Positions 24,200 to 35,471 of a stretch of DNA of 64,000 bases are shown here, piece after piece. A program made the translations under genes and the position numbers. Position 1 is the stretch's first letter. Each line of letters opens with the position of its first letter. The notes beneath the pieces are model-generated. The model saw only the letters and a list, made by a program, of their open reading frames with translations. It made no database searches and had not been told where the DNA came from. This stretch comes from Coprinellus micaceus. Its lineage: Eukaryota; Basidiomycota; Agaricomycetes; Agaricales; Psathyrellaceae. The stretch lies in the NCBI GenBank assembly GCA_951394405.1, contig OX596337.1, positions 4,278,001 to 4,342,000 on the forward strand. Reading direction: 5' to 3'.

Positions 24200-25943
24200 A
24201 TGCTCTATCCGTCCCTCCTCGTCCTTGTCATTTCACTACTCTCCTGCTGGCCCAACGTATCTGCGCAGGCGCAGCGGAACGTGACTGTGGACGATGGGGA
24301 TCCTTCCATTGTGTATCAACCCGCTGGAGAGTGGTTCGTATCGGCGAACAGCTCCTTGGATTTCGGTCATGCGCATATGCTGACACAGAATCCGAACGCA
24401 ACTGCAACTTTCAACTTCACAGGTTCGTCCCTGCACCTCCTATCAGGCAAACTTTAACCGAATACGTTGGAAAGGCGTTGCAATCTACTTCCTTTCTCCG
24501 CGTTGGCCATACACCGTCAACACCGCCCTATCCCTTGACGGAAGGGCACCCACCCTCGTTGACCTCGTTGACCGCTCTCAGCCAGATACAGGTGGCTTCG
24601 GGCCAGAAACAGTACAATGGGACGTCGTTTGGTCGGCGACGAACCTCACAAACACCAATCATACCCTACTCGTCTCTGTTGGCTCTGGCCAACGTTTTGG
24701 TATTGTGGACGGCCTAATGTGCGTCTAAACCCCCCTCTCCGCATTTCGTCGACTAATTTCCGCCACCAGATACACAGTTCTAGATCCCGAAGCTACGACT
24801 ACCACATCTGTACCACCCCCTTCGACTACCACTTCCGAGTCGGACCCCTCCTCCTCTTCCCCAATCCCAACACCATCATCCACCGACGCCCCATCACAAT
24901 CAAGCTCGTCTTCTAGAATGATGAAGATCGCACTAGGGTCTGTCCTCGGGGTCCTTGGCCTCCTGCTCATCCTCCTATGTGTCTGGTTCTGCATCCATAA
25001 GAGACGGCGAAATAGACCAAGGTCTGAAGCCTGGACTGTCGCCCCTTCAACCCTGAACGGCAAATCATTCGGTGCATCACCACATTCACCGCTATCGGGC
25101 TCATCCCATGTTTCATCCAACGAAAAAGCGTCCCCTCTGCGCACGACGACGACAGGCCCATCTCCAATATCACTAGGCCCACCAGCAACGTACCCATCAC
25201 CTTCAACGCGACTCGATGGGGACCAACACCCATACAGCTCTGCGTATTACACGGCGGGAGGAGGAGAGGGGGGAATCCAGGCGTACCAAAATCCGAGGTT
25301 CGGCTACGTCGGTATACCTGCTCCCCAGGACGTCATCTCTCCAGATCTCAGCCTGAAGCAGTACGCGGAGGGGGTGGGAGCGTGGTACAGCGGTGCCCAA
25401 GCCGGTGGATATGGACCATATACCCGTGGCCAGCAACCCCAGAACCAGTATCCGCACTCAGGCCAAGGGAGTCAAGGGGACGGGGAAAACGATTTCTACT
25501 CCTCACAGCCAGACTGGCGGAACCAAGATCCCGCCGCTCTTTACGGTTCGCCGTTCGGAAATCCAGGACCACCAAGCTCCTTTGGCGGTTCCTCGACGAG
25601 GTATACCCCTGGAATACCACTTTCCCCAATCACGGAACGATCATTCTCTTCTCTACGCGACTCCCCACAACCTCCAGGAACCCCCGGCAGTGGTGCGAGT
25701 GGGCTTGGGAGCGTGGCGACAACAGGAAGCATAGGGTACTTTACGGGAACAAGAGTGCCCATAAGGCAGGGTTCGGGTGAGAGGGCCCCGGCACGGCAGG
25801 GATCGAATGAAAGTGGGATCAGCTTAAGTCGCGCTGTGATGGAGAGCAGAGAGGGCGAGTCAGGGGCTAGGCCACCCAGAGAGCAGCAGCATCCTCTGGC
25901 AAGGGCACGGCCGTCGATTAGCTCGGGGACGGTGTCAGGCTAG
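24200..25943 (+). CDS. single-pass membrane protein E
   Basis: Three exons close in frame: 24200-24422, 24475-24718 and 24770-25943 (introns 52 and 51 nt), giving 546 aa. It has a signal peptide (MLYPSLLVLVISLLSCWPNV) and an ectodomain with 'VTVDDGDPSIVYQPAGEW', 'ATATFNFTGVAIYFLSPRWP' and 'ALSLDGRAPTLVDLVD'. N-x-T sites such as N-L-T and N-H-T could be glycosylated. A Thr/Ser/Pro stalk leads to the TM helix KIALGSVLGVLGLLLILLCV and HKRRRNR. The tail of about 340 residues is rich in Gly, Pro, Tyr, Gln and Ser. Intron phases 1 and 2 sit at the same codons as in the paralogues. It is the only full member on the + strand. Confidence 0.86.
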
Positions 25944-26151
25944 AGAGGGGAACGGACCACTGACAGGGTCGTAAGCATGCCATAGATGGAAGCATGTTGA
26001 AGCAAATGGGACTGTGTAGCAGTATAACCATGCATTCCTCTCTACTACAGTGCGGCCAGCGCTGTCACAAACATGTATGTATATGTTAGGGACGAAATCC
26101 CATGTATGTCTTCCACCCTACTGCTGACAACCCCACCACGCACGACCGCCT

Positions 26152-27028
26152 TTACTCACCCTTCACGAATTCCTTCACGCTCTCCAGCCAGACCCTCCTC
26201 TCTTCACCCCACCCACCCAACCTCCTCATCCTCCTCCTCTCGCTAACGCTCTCGTCCTCGCCAACGGTGCCACACCCAATGCCAATCTCCTGCATCCTCT
26301 TCTGGTTCCTCTCCCTATTCGGGCGATGCTGGGTGAGGCACCACCAGAGGATGCTGTCTTTGGAGAAGAAGACTTCCGAGAGGCGTTCGGGGCAACCGGG
26401 GCTGCAGGGAGCTTCGATTCGGAAGAGGCGGAGGAAGGTGCGGAGGAGGACACGCGGGAAGTAGAGGGCAAGCGGGGGGTCGAGCCCTGTTTGTGTGGGT
26501 TGATCAACACGTCCATTCACCCCACACCTCGAGGCAGAGCAGGACGACTACTTACACACCACGTCTGTGGTTTGGTCCAAGACGAAATCGCCCAATTTGG
26601 TCCTATAGTCGCCCTCTACCACCCAGCTGCCGTCTGCCTCGTCAAGCGCTGCAGCGATTTTGGCCTTCAGCTCTTCAGGGGATGCGCTTGTCCACCCTGG
26701 GCCCCAGTGCAGCCGGTCGAGGGAGATGAGGGGCAGGTCAAGGATAGACGCGAGCTCACGGGCTGTGGTGCTCTGTCAGAAAGCCGACTGGTCACCTCTG
26801 CTTTCTGAGCGTTCGAAATACCAGCAACTTGCCTTGCCCGAGCCTGCCAGCGGGAAAGGGGGGACGCGAATAGAGAAAGATCAAGGCTTAGTATTTGGCG
26901 TGATGCAGCTGCTCGACCCTCTTACCGCTATTCCCGAGTAGGAGAACGCGATATTTGCCGTGCCCGTCACCGAGGAGAGGCGGGATGGACCCGGGGGTCG
27001 AACTTACGCTGGTGGTGGTGGTGGACAT
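26152..27028 (-). CDS. P-loop kinase, adenylate-kinase-like (topology-modulation/FlaR type)
   Basis: Four exons close in frame: 26926-27028, 26833-26843 (11 nt), 26556-26772 and 26152-26486, giving 221 aa. The start is the ATG at 27028 (MSTTTTS). The beta strand 'YRVLLLGNSG' runs into Walker A GNSGSGKST at residues 32-40, which is assembled from three exons: the 11-nt exon encodes the middle of the motif, and the next intron (26773-26832) has a GC donor (AAG|GCAAGT). After it come 'LPLISLDRLHWGPGW', 'WVVEGDYRTKL' and 'TTDVVWLDPPLALYFPRVLL', the order typical of the small P-loop NTPases annotated in bacteria as topology modulation protein. The family is expected to phosphorylate a small substrate; which one is not known. 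The C-terminus is basic and helical. Confidence 0.8.
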
Positions 27029-30000
27029 GAGGAAACCTGCACCACATTGCTGCGACCTCGCGGCTGTGGTTTTGCTGCCTCGCGACCAGGTCCCGGATGG
27101 TGTCATTGCCCGAGTCACTCTCAAAGTTCGGGTCCGTGGTCAAAGTGCAATGGGAAGCGAAGCGCGAGTTCTCCGGAACATGGCTCCGCGAGGGCGGAAT
27201 CCTCCAGTACCGGCAACTAGGAGCGGCTCATGGGCCCACCCAGTGGTTTCACCTGAGCTCAAACCTCCGCAGGTGCCGGCAAGGTCTATCTGTTTCCCCA
27301 AGGCGGATGGTGCAGGTGGCGACCTTGTTCTTCGGATGGTTGGGTAATGGTCCTCCCTGATATTCATTGAGGTTGCCACACCCGATGCCTTCGTGAATGA
27401 CACGGGGTACCGCAGATCTGGGAACATGAGCCACCTGCGCATGAGGACCACATGGATACCAAGGAGCTGTGGGGCTTCGCAATTCAGCGTAACGGTATTG
27501 AGCGCCCAGCTATCAAGCTCGAAAAGGCAGTGGCGATGGGTATGACTCGACAGACCCTTCCGATTCGTGCATCGCACTCTGTCGGGATCACGTTCCTCGG
27601 TAGGCTCGGGTGAGTTGGGGACCTCGGCCAGGGAAATTGAGAGGAAATGGCGGACTCGGGCTCCTAGATAATTATAAATCGCATCCCTATCTGCTTCCGC
27701 AGCCTTGCGCCGTGATCTTCCCGGCGAGTTGGGGATCTTCTTATGGTTCCTGATTTACATAGATGGTTATGCTGTTGGAACCTTGAGAACAGATGGGCGC
27801 CAAGGACACAGCTCTCGTGGAGCGTGGGTGCTTTCGAGGATGAGCGAGAAGGAATCCCCGGAAAGGAAGGTGAGTTCAGACAGGGCTAAGGTGGGGTACC
27901 AAGACCAAACTGCCGTCCCGGCACGCTGCGAACTGGACTAGGAAACCGAGCAGGCGATACCGCGGTTCAGTTGAGGAGCCATATGGTGCCATGCCTCGCG
28001 TTCCTCACTCAAGCTATATTGTCTGCCGTGTATGGTAAGTTTACACGCTCGCGAGTAAACTTAACGTCATTCGTTCTAGCAACATATCTGCCAATGCTAA
28101 AGAGACACGATATGTCGCTTATAGAGCTGCCATGGCCAAGTTGTGAGATCGGGTTCATTCAATTGAGTAGGAGACAGACAAGAGTTTACTCTCCCCCTCA
28201 TCTACCTAAGTATGCTCACCTCGAGACGCCCTCTAACACCCTCGACAATTGAATTACTCTGTCTCATCGCTGCTGCGAAGGCGCCACCATCACAAAAGCT
28301 GTCAACGCGCTTCCTATTCAGAGGAGTGGGGCTGCGAGGTGCTCTGTACATGGGTAGAATGGGGCCTAGGTCCTATCATCGCCTTTGATTTAAGCTCACC
28401 AGATGACCGATCCATAGATACGACAGGATGGCGACGAGTGGGGCTCACTGCTGTGCTTATGACGGACGTACGGGGCCTGAGTGAGGAGGATGGTGATGAT
28501 CGATGGCTGCTGAGGGGTACCTGATCGCCGTTTGTCCGGTGGCATTTCTAGTCAAGTGCGATACGATCTGATATGTATACCACCGTGGATCCTTCGTATG
28601 GGAATTGCTCACAGGAGGCCGCAATGCGTACGGTTTCCCTTGTTTTCTGAAAGGGCAGACAGAATAATTAGTGTGAAGTGAGCTGCCGTCGAAGGAAAGG
28701 CAGCGGGCATCTCAAGTGCTGCAGCACCCGCTTCTTATCTCCAAAGAAAAATGGATTACCCGTCGTTCACCGCTCTCCCGACGTCTCGATGATGATGTGA
28801 GCGCAGTTGAAGCGCAGTGCGCAGATCGGAGGCTGAGAAAATCCGATAAAAGTCCACACCGTATCCTCGTCCTCCCTGGAAGCTATACGACCACACGCTA
28901 GCTCTGTGTGGGGTCTATGTAGGAGAAATACTCGTTAGTCGATTTATTTCTGCTTGTCAGCCCGATAAGGAGCATCTGCCAGATTTGGTGATAAGCGCCC
29001 TGACAAGTGGCGCCCACCAGCGCCCACACCTCCTCTCGCTCACTTTGGTGTCTGGATGTACGGCAAAAACAAGGCAGCTAATGGGGAGTCCTTACAGGTC
29101 ATCTAAAGCCCACGTTTTATTACTCGCTTGAGGTTTGTATCTGCCCGTATTATACTCCCCAGCGGTTCCACGGTTCTGTCCTTCTCTGCCGACCGACGTC
29201 GCCGCCGATCACCGACTGGTGCCCGAGCGAAAGCCTTGAGGGGCCGGGAGTCTCGGTGCAGGGCGAAAAGAAGTCCGCACCTACGCAAATGCTTTTCAGG
29301 CCAAGCGGGGGCCAAGTGTCGCCCATCTAGGGTGACAAGCGGCCCATGAATGTCCTAGCAACGCTGCCGACCTCAAACAAACAGTTCGACATGAACAGCT
29401 GTCAAAGTGGTCTCCTCGTCCGCAGGATGGACCGTGGACCCACAGCGACTTACTCACAGCGACTCACGAGGCGGAGAGCCGTGTCCACACTCACGGACGC
29501 GGACACCTTTACCCAGGAGTGGGTTAGTCTGACCTGGCATGGAAGACACTGCAATGAGCAGCGCAGAACAGTATTCTGATGATGTATGAAACGATCGAAG
29601 CCTTCGTCGATGAAAAGTTTCTCGGTCATTCCCTCGAGCGACTTCCGTAGCATTCAAGCACCCTCTTCCGTGCCACTTTGCGAGACAGGCACAGAGCATC
29701 GAGAGTCCGAAGCTTTTCCTGCATAATTGAAAGACATCACCATCATACGGAATTAGAGCTGGGAGACGGTGGCTAATTCGTCGAGGTTACCGTGGCTCAG
29801 ATCGGGTCGGTCTAGGTTCGCGAGAGCGCCACAGAATGGTGAAGTCACGGTGGGGAGGTATTTCCGACAGCCTTCGAATGGGAATGAAGCCAAGGGCTTG
29901 ATGGTGGGGTAGAGGGGAAGCAGAATGGCTGTGAGGTGCAAGCTCGAGTGCACTCGGCCTGCGAAGTCATTTCAGGTGCTTGCTTCTCTTACCCTGCCCC

Positions 30001-30251
30001 AGCCACCGTGGTCGCCGGGTACTACGGATACAGTAGACGTCGTCTATTCACCTGAAAGAGGTACATTGAGATAAGGAGTGTGGGTGGTGATAATGTCCGA
30101 CAGGGGGAAAAAATCAAGGAATGTCGTATAGAAGTGTTTCGGTTGGAAAGGTAACTACAGTAAGGTGGTCAACGGCGAAATTTGAGAATACAACACGCAA
30201 AGGCAATGAAAGAGAATGGGAAAGGGAATCCAAGCGCCGACCTAACGCAAA
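27029..30251. other. long intergenic region, no gene recognised
   Basis: In these 3.2 kb, frames are short (27140-27577 - is the longest at 145 codons) and have no domain or consistent splicing. The motif GGCGCCCACCAGCGCCCAC occurs near 29009-29027. Undetected small multi-exon genes are possible. Confidence 0.35.
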
Positions 30252-31624
30252 TCAGTGATCCACCTCCATCTGGAGGTCACTATCAACGGTGGGTAAATCA
30301 GGTCCACCATCACTCCCCGATCCCCTGGAAGGCGTCGAGTTTGTGGAAGGCGGAGATGAACTTCCCATTCGCGAGATCCCAGCTGGAGTCGAAGGTGATG
30401 ATAACCTCTGGCGAGCCTTTTGCTTCTTGGTCCTGGCGGAGGCATTAAAGTGTCCACATTTCGGACATACATATTCTGGACATAGAGATGTGACGGAGAG
30501 TCCGAAGCAAAGAAGGGATACGAGGGAGAGAAAGACGAGGAGGCGATCAGCATGGCTCACCCAATGGTAGGAATCAAGGGGTAAAGGGACGTACGGGCAT
30601 CTTCCCACATGCCCTCCTTAACGAGGCCATTATGGGTGAAGCACTTTTCACAGATGAGGGCATAGCGAGAGCTCGGAGAAGCGAAAGACGAATCATCGTC
30701 GCCTAGTATTGCGTCCGCAACCTTGTCAAACCATTGCTTGCGAGGGGGCTGAACGGGGAAGGGAGGGGATAGAGCTGGGAGGGGCTGGATCAGAAAAAAG
30801 ACGTTTTGGAGTTGGGCTGTGGGGACATACCAGTTAGCCGTGGGTCTAAAGGCTTTGCGGGCGTTTGGGAATTAGGATTGGGTCGTAATTGGGGTTGTTG
30901 GGGGGACACAAATTGGGGTGTTTGCGGTACTCCTGGGAGACCTTGCAGTCCGGGATTGCGGTGCCTTAGAGGTGTCTCCGCAGGTGCTGCTTCATCATAT
31001 TTCTGCAGCAAATCCCGAGTAGTATAGTAATTCGTCTTCTTCTTAATCTCCTCGACTTTCTCCCGGCGAAGCTTCATTAACTGTTGCAGTGATTTCTCTA
31101 AAACATGAAGTCCCGAGTCAGTCAGCGATATCGAAGAGGTACGTGATCGGACTGACCTTCAGCATTGCCTTTCCTTTCATACCACATCTGAACGATTCGG
31201 CGAATGAATAGGACGCTACGAACCGAGTATGAGCGACGGCTTCCCCGATATAGTTTCGACGTACATACATGATGGGACCAATGACCACTGGAAGGAACTT
31301 CACAGCTCTGTCTACCTTGACATCCCGCACCGTCCTTCGTTCTCCAGCATGTGGAAGATTTGGGAGCACGTTCATGTACCATAGACTGACATAGGCGACC
31401 CAAGCCGCCAACGTGTAGGCAGTCACGAGGAGGGTTGAGCGCCGTTCTCGCAGCCGGATCTCAGAGAGCTTGACCTGAGCCTTCTGGACATCGTTCGCGA
31501 GATTCGAAAGAATCGTCTCGTAATCCTCTTCTGGTTTCTGCAATTGAATACATTCAATTACGAGTCATACGGGTGCTGTTGTGATCGTACTCGCCTTTGA
31601 AAACCAGCGCTTAAAGAGAGACAT
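30252..31624 (-). CDS. LNP1: Lunapark homologue, ER three-way-junction protein
   Basis: Six exons close in frame: 31595-31624, 31269-31537, 31157-31215, 30831-31097, 30595-30774 and 30252-30475, giving 342 aa. It starts MSLFKRWFSK, with an amphipathic start and short coiled coil, then two transmembrane segments ('LLVTAYTLAAWVAYVSLWYM' and 'AVKFLPVVIGPIIVLFIRRI'). A coiled-coil block follows ('SLQQLMKLRREKVEEIKKKT' and 'NYYTTRDLLQKYDE'), then a Pro/Gln-rich linker. The Lunapark C4 zinc ribbon reads 'ALICEKCFTHNGLVKEGMWE...YVCPKCGHFNASAR', with cysteine pairs C-E-K-C and C-P-K-C. Lunapark stabilises three-way junctions of the tubular ER; both termini face the cytosol. The first intron (31538-31594) has a GC donor (AAG|GCGAGT). 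Confidence 0.95.
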
Positions 31625-32539
31625 TGTGTTGGAGCAAGAACTATGGTCAGTAGACCACGTCGTGGAGCATGAAGAAAGGAGGGAGCGTGGTCAATGTAGA
31701 CGACGACCACGACGTGTTATTGCTCAGTGGCATGGTTAGGGTCACAGGCCATGCACGTGATGAGATTTGATGGCGGGGTTTGCCGGCCTGCGCCTTGGTT
31801 GAGAGGGCGATGAAAACAGGCTTGCTCTTGTTCTTCATCTCGTAACCCTTGGAATTGGAAATCCTGTCTATTCAGTGTCTACCTCATGAGATATTGCTTC
31901 TACCGACGTTTTGGATCCTGCCACGGCCATGAGAGTGGCCGCGAGGACAGCGATATCCGTTTATTCGCCATTTGTTCACGGTGCGTGAGCTTCAATTTAC
32001 ATGGACGAAGTGATTCCAGCTCATCGCGCCCATCTAGACATTTTGACACTCTCCACGCGGTTCCTCGATGGTTCTTGGAACAATGAACCCCTCGCCGTTC
32101 TCAAAGGAGGCTGAGGTCACCAACAGGTCACCGGTCTTGTTGGGAGGACCATCAAACAGGCAGCGAAAGTTGACTGCGGCTTCTTTGTGATTTTGCAGTG
32201 CCTGATCCGAGCAGCACTGTCTGCCATCGTCACGACCATTCCGGCTGTCCCCTGCAAACACATCAAGCTGTGCTCAGATTCCTGAATGAGGAATCTTCCC
32301 TTTTCTGACTATTCGCGGGGCAGGCACTGACGAGCATCTTATCTGGCAGCAGGGAAAGAGCGCTCAGACGTGATCGGTCTCTGCTCCGGACTCCTGGAGG
32401 TGACGAGCATCTGAAGGTTCTTTCATTCAGGCAATGTCGAACTGACATCAAGCACGCGGTCGTACCTCGGTGGAACTCCATTTTCTCGCTCCCTGATGTG
32501 TGGTAAGAGCCGCAGAGACTGAATCGGTGCTCATATAAT
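31625..32539. other. intergenic, no gene recognised
   Basis: This stretch lies upstream of Lunapark. The frames 32034-32261 - and 32263-32481 - are short and not recognised. Confidence 0.35.
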
Positions 32540-33317
32540 GGAGACCTTGGTGCCCTTGTACTTTCTGAGGTGAGCTATTCAACATATCGCGCCTGTACCG
32601 CTATCGGGGCCGACCGCTGTACTAGAGACTGGATCCTCGAAAGTCCTCATCTCCCGACCCACGCTTGACCTCTCCCCTCAAGGGAGTTCGACGCAAGCAC
32701 TGGGAATTGCCGTGAAGTTGGCAGATCGGCCTCATTATCCTTCACTGTTGTACTTGAAACGTGAGTCTAAATCCATTCATTCAAGGGTTAAACCTTCTAG
32801 AGCTGGGTTAGTGACGAACCAAAAGTTTACAGAGGACCGACGTCCGATTCCTGGTCCACGTCCAAGGCCTTTCCATCGAGGATTTGCGTGAGGTTGTCAT
32901 TTTCGTACCTGAAAAAAATAAGGTCGTCCTCCTCCTCCGATCTCCGTTGGACGAATCCGTGAGATTAGAAGCACCTTCATATGATCAAGGAGGACAGCTC
33001 CATTTATGATATTACCCAAAGTATCTGCGTTCGTCCAACGGCTTGGACCGAGTCGAGTGACCCAGTACGTTTCCTATGGAATCTCTGTACAGCTAACCCT
33101 CCCACACGATCGTATTTCACAGAGATTAGTGGACCGACAATCCGACTAACGGCAATATTCCAGGAAATCATCCGTTCAGGTCCCATCGTTTGTCGACTGC
33201 TTCTTCGAACGCTCCTTCGACTCTGATGGGGCGGCTTCGCACCTTCGAGACCATATTGGCCTCATTATCCGCCCGCTTCTCCCTCCTGATGATGCACGTC
33301 GTATATCATGGGCCTGA
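32540..33317 (+). CDS. small five-exon hypothetical protein (tentative model)
   Basis: The model 32540-32571, 32683-32760, 32835-32958, 33066-33128 and 33180-33317 uses GT..AG borders and totals 435 nt with no internal stop, giving 144 aa. The central exon is the most protein-like part (VRFLVHVQGLSIEDLREVVI then FVPEKNKVVLLLRSPLDES), followed by 'YVSYGISVQLTLPHDRISQR' and 'LVPSFVDCFFERSFDSDGAA', ending 'LPPDDARRISWA'. The 5' part is uncertain: an alternative frame over 32605-32759 (VLISRPTLDLSPQGSSTQAL) is also open but does not meet the next exon in phase. I do not recognise the family. With hand-picked splice sites, a chance assembly remains possible. Confidence 0.38.
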
Positions 33318-34203
33318 TAATCTCTTATCAACAAACCGATCTTCTCCTGCCCTGATTACCTGCACAAATGCTGTGGCCAATCATTCAAACTCGGTCGGCA
33401 ATTGTGCTCGGGCTTGGAAGTTGGAGCTGAGCTTCTTGAACCAGTTTACTCGCCGTTGCGCCGCAGCACAAGGTAGAGTGTTCAATTCGTTTTCGCCTCT
33501 GCAACGTGCTGATGGTAACTGCTGCACGGCTCTATTTCCTCGACCAATTCTCCCGCAGCGAGTGCCTCGTGTGGTGACGCGTTCGCCGCCCGGTTTGTTT
33601 AAGGTTGTCGAGTGGCTGCCAATTTATTTCTAATGACTCGAACACCTCTTCGTCTTACCAATCGCAAGATTGCGTTTCCTTGTCCTTGACCCCAATGGTA
33701 TACGCGGCCAGATGCACCTGCAATTAGGACGCGAATCGTTTTGATGCACCGCTTTAGCCGAGTCACATTCATGATTCGCTAGATCCGTCGCAACATGAGC
33801 CTTGCTCTTTGAACTCCAAGTTTGATACGCGTTATTCCGAACCAGTCGGTTGAACGGGAGAAATGGACCAACCAGGACCCTTACGTCAATGAACAGTGCG
33901 CTCGAGCGCATCGACGCCTGTTTCCCTTTCGTTCGAGCCAGGCACTGCAGTGGGGTCATTGACCGGCTCAAAGTCGGCTTCGATGAAGGAAACCGTATTT
34001 GGGCAACCTTTTACGGAGGACAGAGTGGCCTCCGTGTCGGTTCAGCGGGATTCCGGGGTCAGTGGACAAGACGCGACACACGAGATCTGTTTCCCGCGAC
34101 CTCTAATCGGACGTCACCTCTTTGCCCTGCCAGATCTGGACGACCCTGATCAAATCTCGATGGACCTACGACTCGGGGTGAGACCCTCTTTTGGGAAAGC
34201 CTA
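33318..34203. other. intergenic, upstream of GATA factor gene
   Basis: No gene was recognised. This is the likely promoter region of the GATA factor gene. Confidence 0.4.
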
Positions 34204-34210
34204 TATAAAA
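34204..34210 (+). promoter_or_regulatory. TATA box of the GATA factor gene
   Basis: TATAAAA lies 47 bases before the ATG at 34257, a normal spacing for a fungal core promoter with a short leader. Confidence 0.6.
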
Positions 34211-34256
34211 CGCAGTGCGTCGCTACCTCTTTCACACCAATGACTTTGTGAACACA

Positions 34257-35471
34257 ATGGCCTCTGTAGCTACTATGTTGACCCCCTACGACCTCGACAA
34301 GCGCTTTCCCTCCATCGCCATGTCCTCCCCCCTATACGGAGCGAGCTACGCCACGACCACCCAATCCTCGGCGCTCTTCGCGTTTTCAGACTCTGAGAAT
34401 ATGTGGGCCGGCAGTAAGCATGTTCCGCCTTGCAAAGTACTCACCGGGGATTAACCTTGGACTCTAGATTCGATGCCTAGCCACGACTACCCTCACAGGC
34501 GCTGGCCCGAGCACGACAGACGAGTGTCGTTTGACATGCACGCGCGACACCAACAACCCTTCCTCTCTGACTGCCGGACCACCATTAGCGAGCTCGATTC
34601 CCCGGCGTTCCAGCCGCATCTGCTTCCCCCCGAGGCTGCACTACCTTCGATGATGCAAGGATTCTCCCGTGTCCCTCGAAGCACCGGCTTCATGGACTCT
34701 CCGTCGACCGACTCCTCCGACCTTTCACCCCATAGCTCACCCGGACTGGAATCGTGGGGCTTCACCTCTTACGATGGACGGTCCTCTCCTCAGATCAAGA
34801 GGTCACGATCCAACACTAGCACCCCAGACTGGTCTTCAGGACAACCCATATCCGTCCCGCCTTTCAACTCGCAGTGGGCCAATAACATCATCGTCGGCCC
34901 CGATAGCTCCATTACCGCCTACTCCCCTGAGCAGACAATGCTTCTGGGTAACGGTGACCACCATTACCTCTTCCCCGACCGCTTCCCCAACTCCTGTTCA
35001 CCTCCTCCGATGTATCAGGACACCAACTCCCCTATTTCCATAAAGACAGAACCGCGTGCTTCCCCTGCTTCTCTCGGCAGTGTAGAGAGTCCGAGTCCGC
35101 CTGGACCCAACGTCAAGCGATGCTCTCACTGCAAGGCGACCCAGACGCCTCTCTGGAGGCGAGACCCGACGACGTTCAAGCCCCTCTGCAACGCCTGTGG
35201 TCTCTATCTCCAGCAACGCAATCGACTTCGACCTCAAGTTCTCATCGACGCCGACGCCGACGACGACTCGACGGACGAATCGGATCAGAACTACACTGGC
35301 CCAGAATGCAGCCATTGTCGAACCCATCATACTTCTGTATGGCGGCGCAGTAAGCAGGGCGAGCAGCTCTGTAACGCGTGCGGGGTTTACCTTCGCCTGC
35401 GCGGCAAGCCCAGGCCACTGTCGCTGAAGAGAAACAAAATCAAGCCTCGGTCCAAGCACCCAAAGCCTTGA
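34257..35471 (+). CDS. two-finger GATA-type zinc-finger transcription factor
   Basis: Two exons close in frame: 34257-34413 and 34468-35471 (54-nt intron), giving 386 aa. The first 235 residues are Ser/Pro-rich and low in structure, as in activation domains. Then come two GATA fingers. Finger 1 is CSHCKATQTPLWRRD...LCNACGLYL, of the form C-x2-C-x18-C-x2-C. Finger 2 is CSHCRTHHTSVWRRS...LCNACGVYL, of the form C-x2-C-x17-C-x2-C. An acidic spacer (DADADDDSTDESDQN) separates them, and a basic tail (GKPRPLSLKRNKIKPRSKHP) follows finger 2. Both keep the Leu/Val-Trp-Arg-Arg core used for DNA contact. Fungal GATA factors control nitrogen, iron, light or development; the sequence does not decide which. 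The ATG at 34257 was chosen because of the TATA box and the open first exon. Confidence 0.93.
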
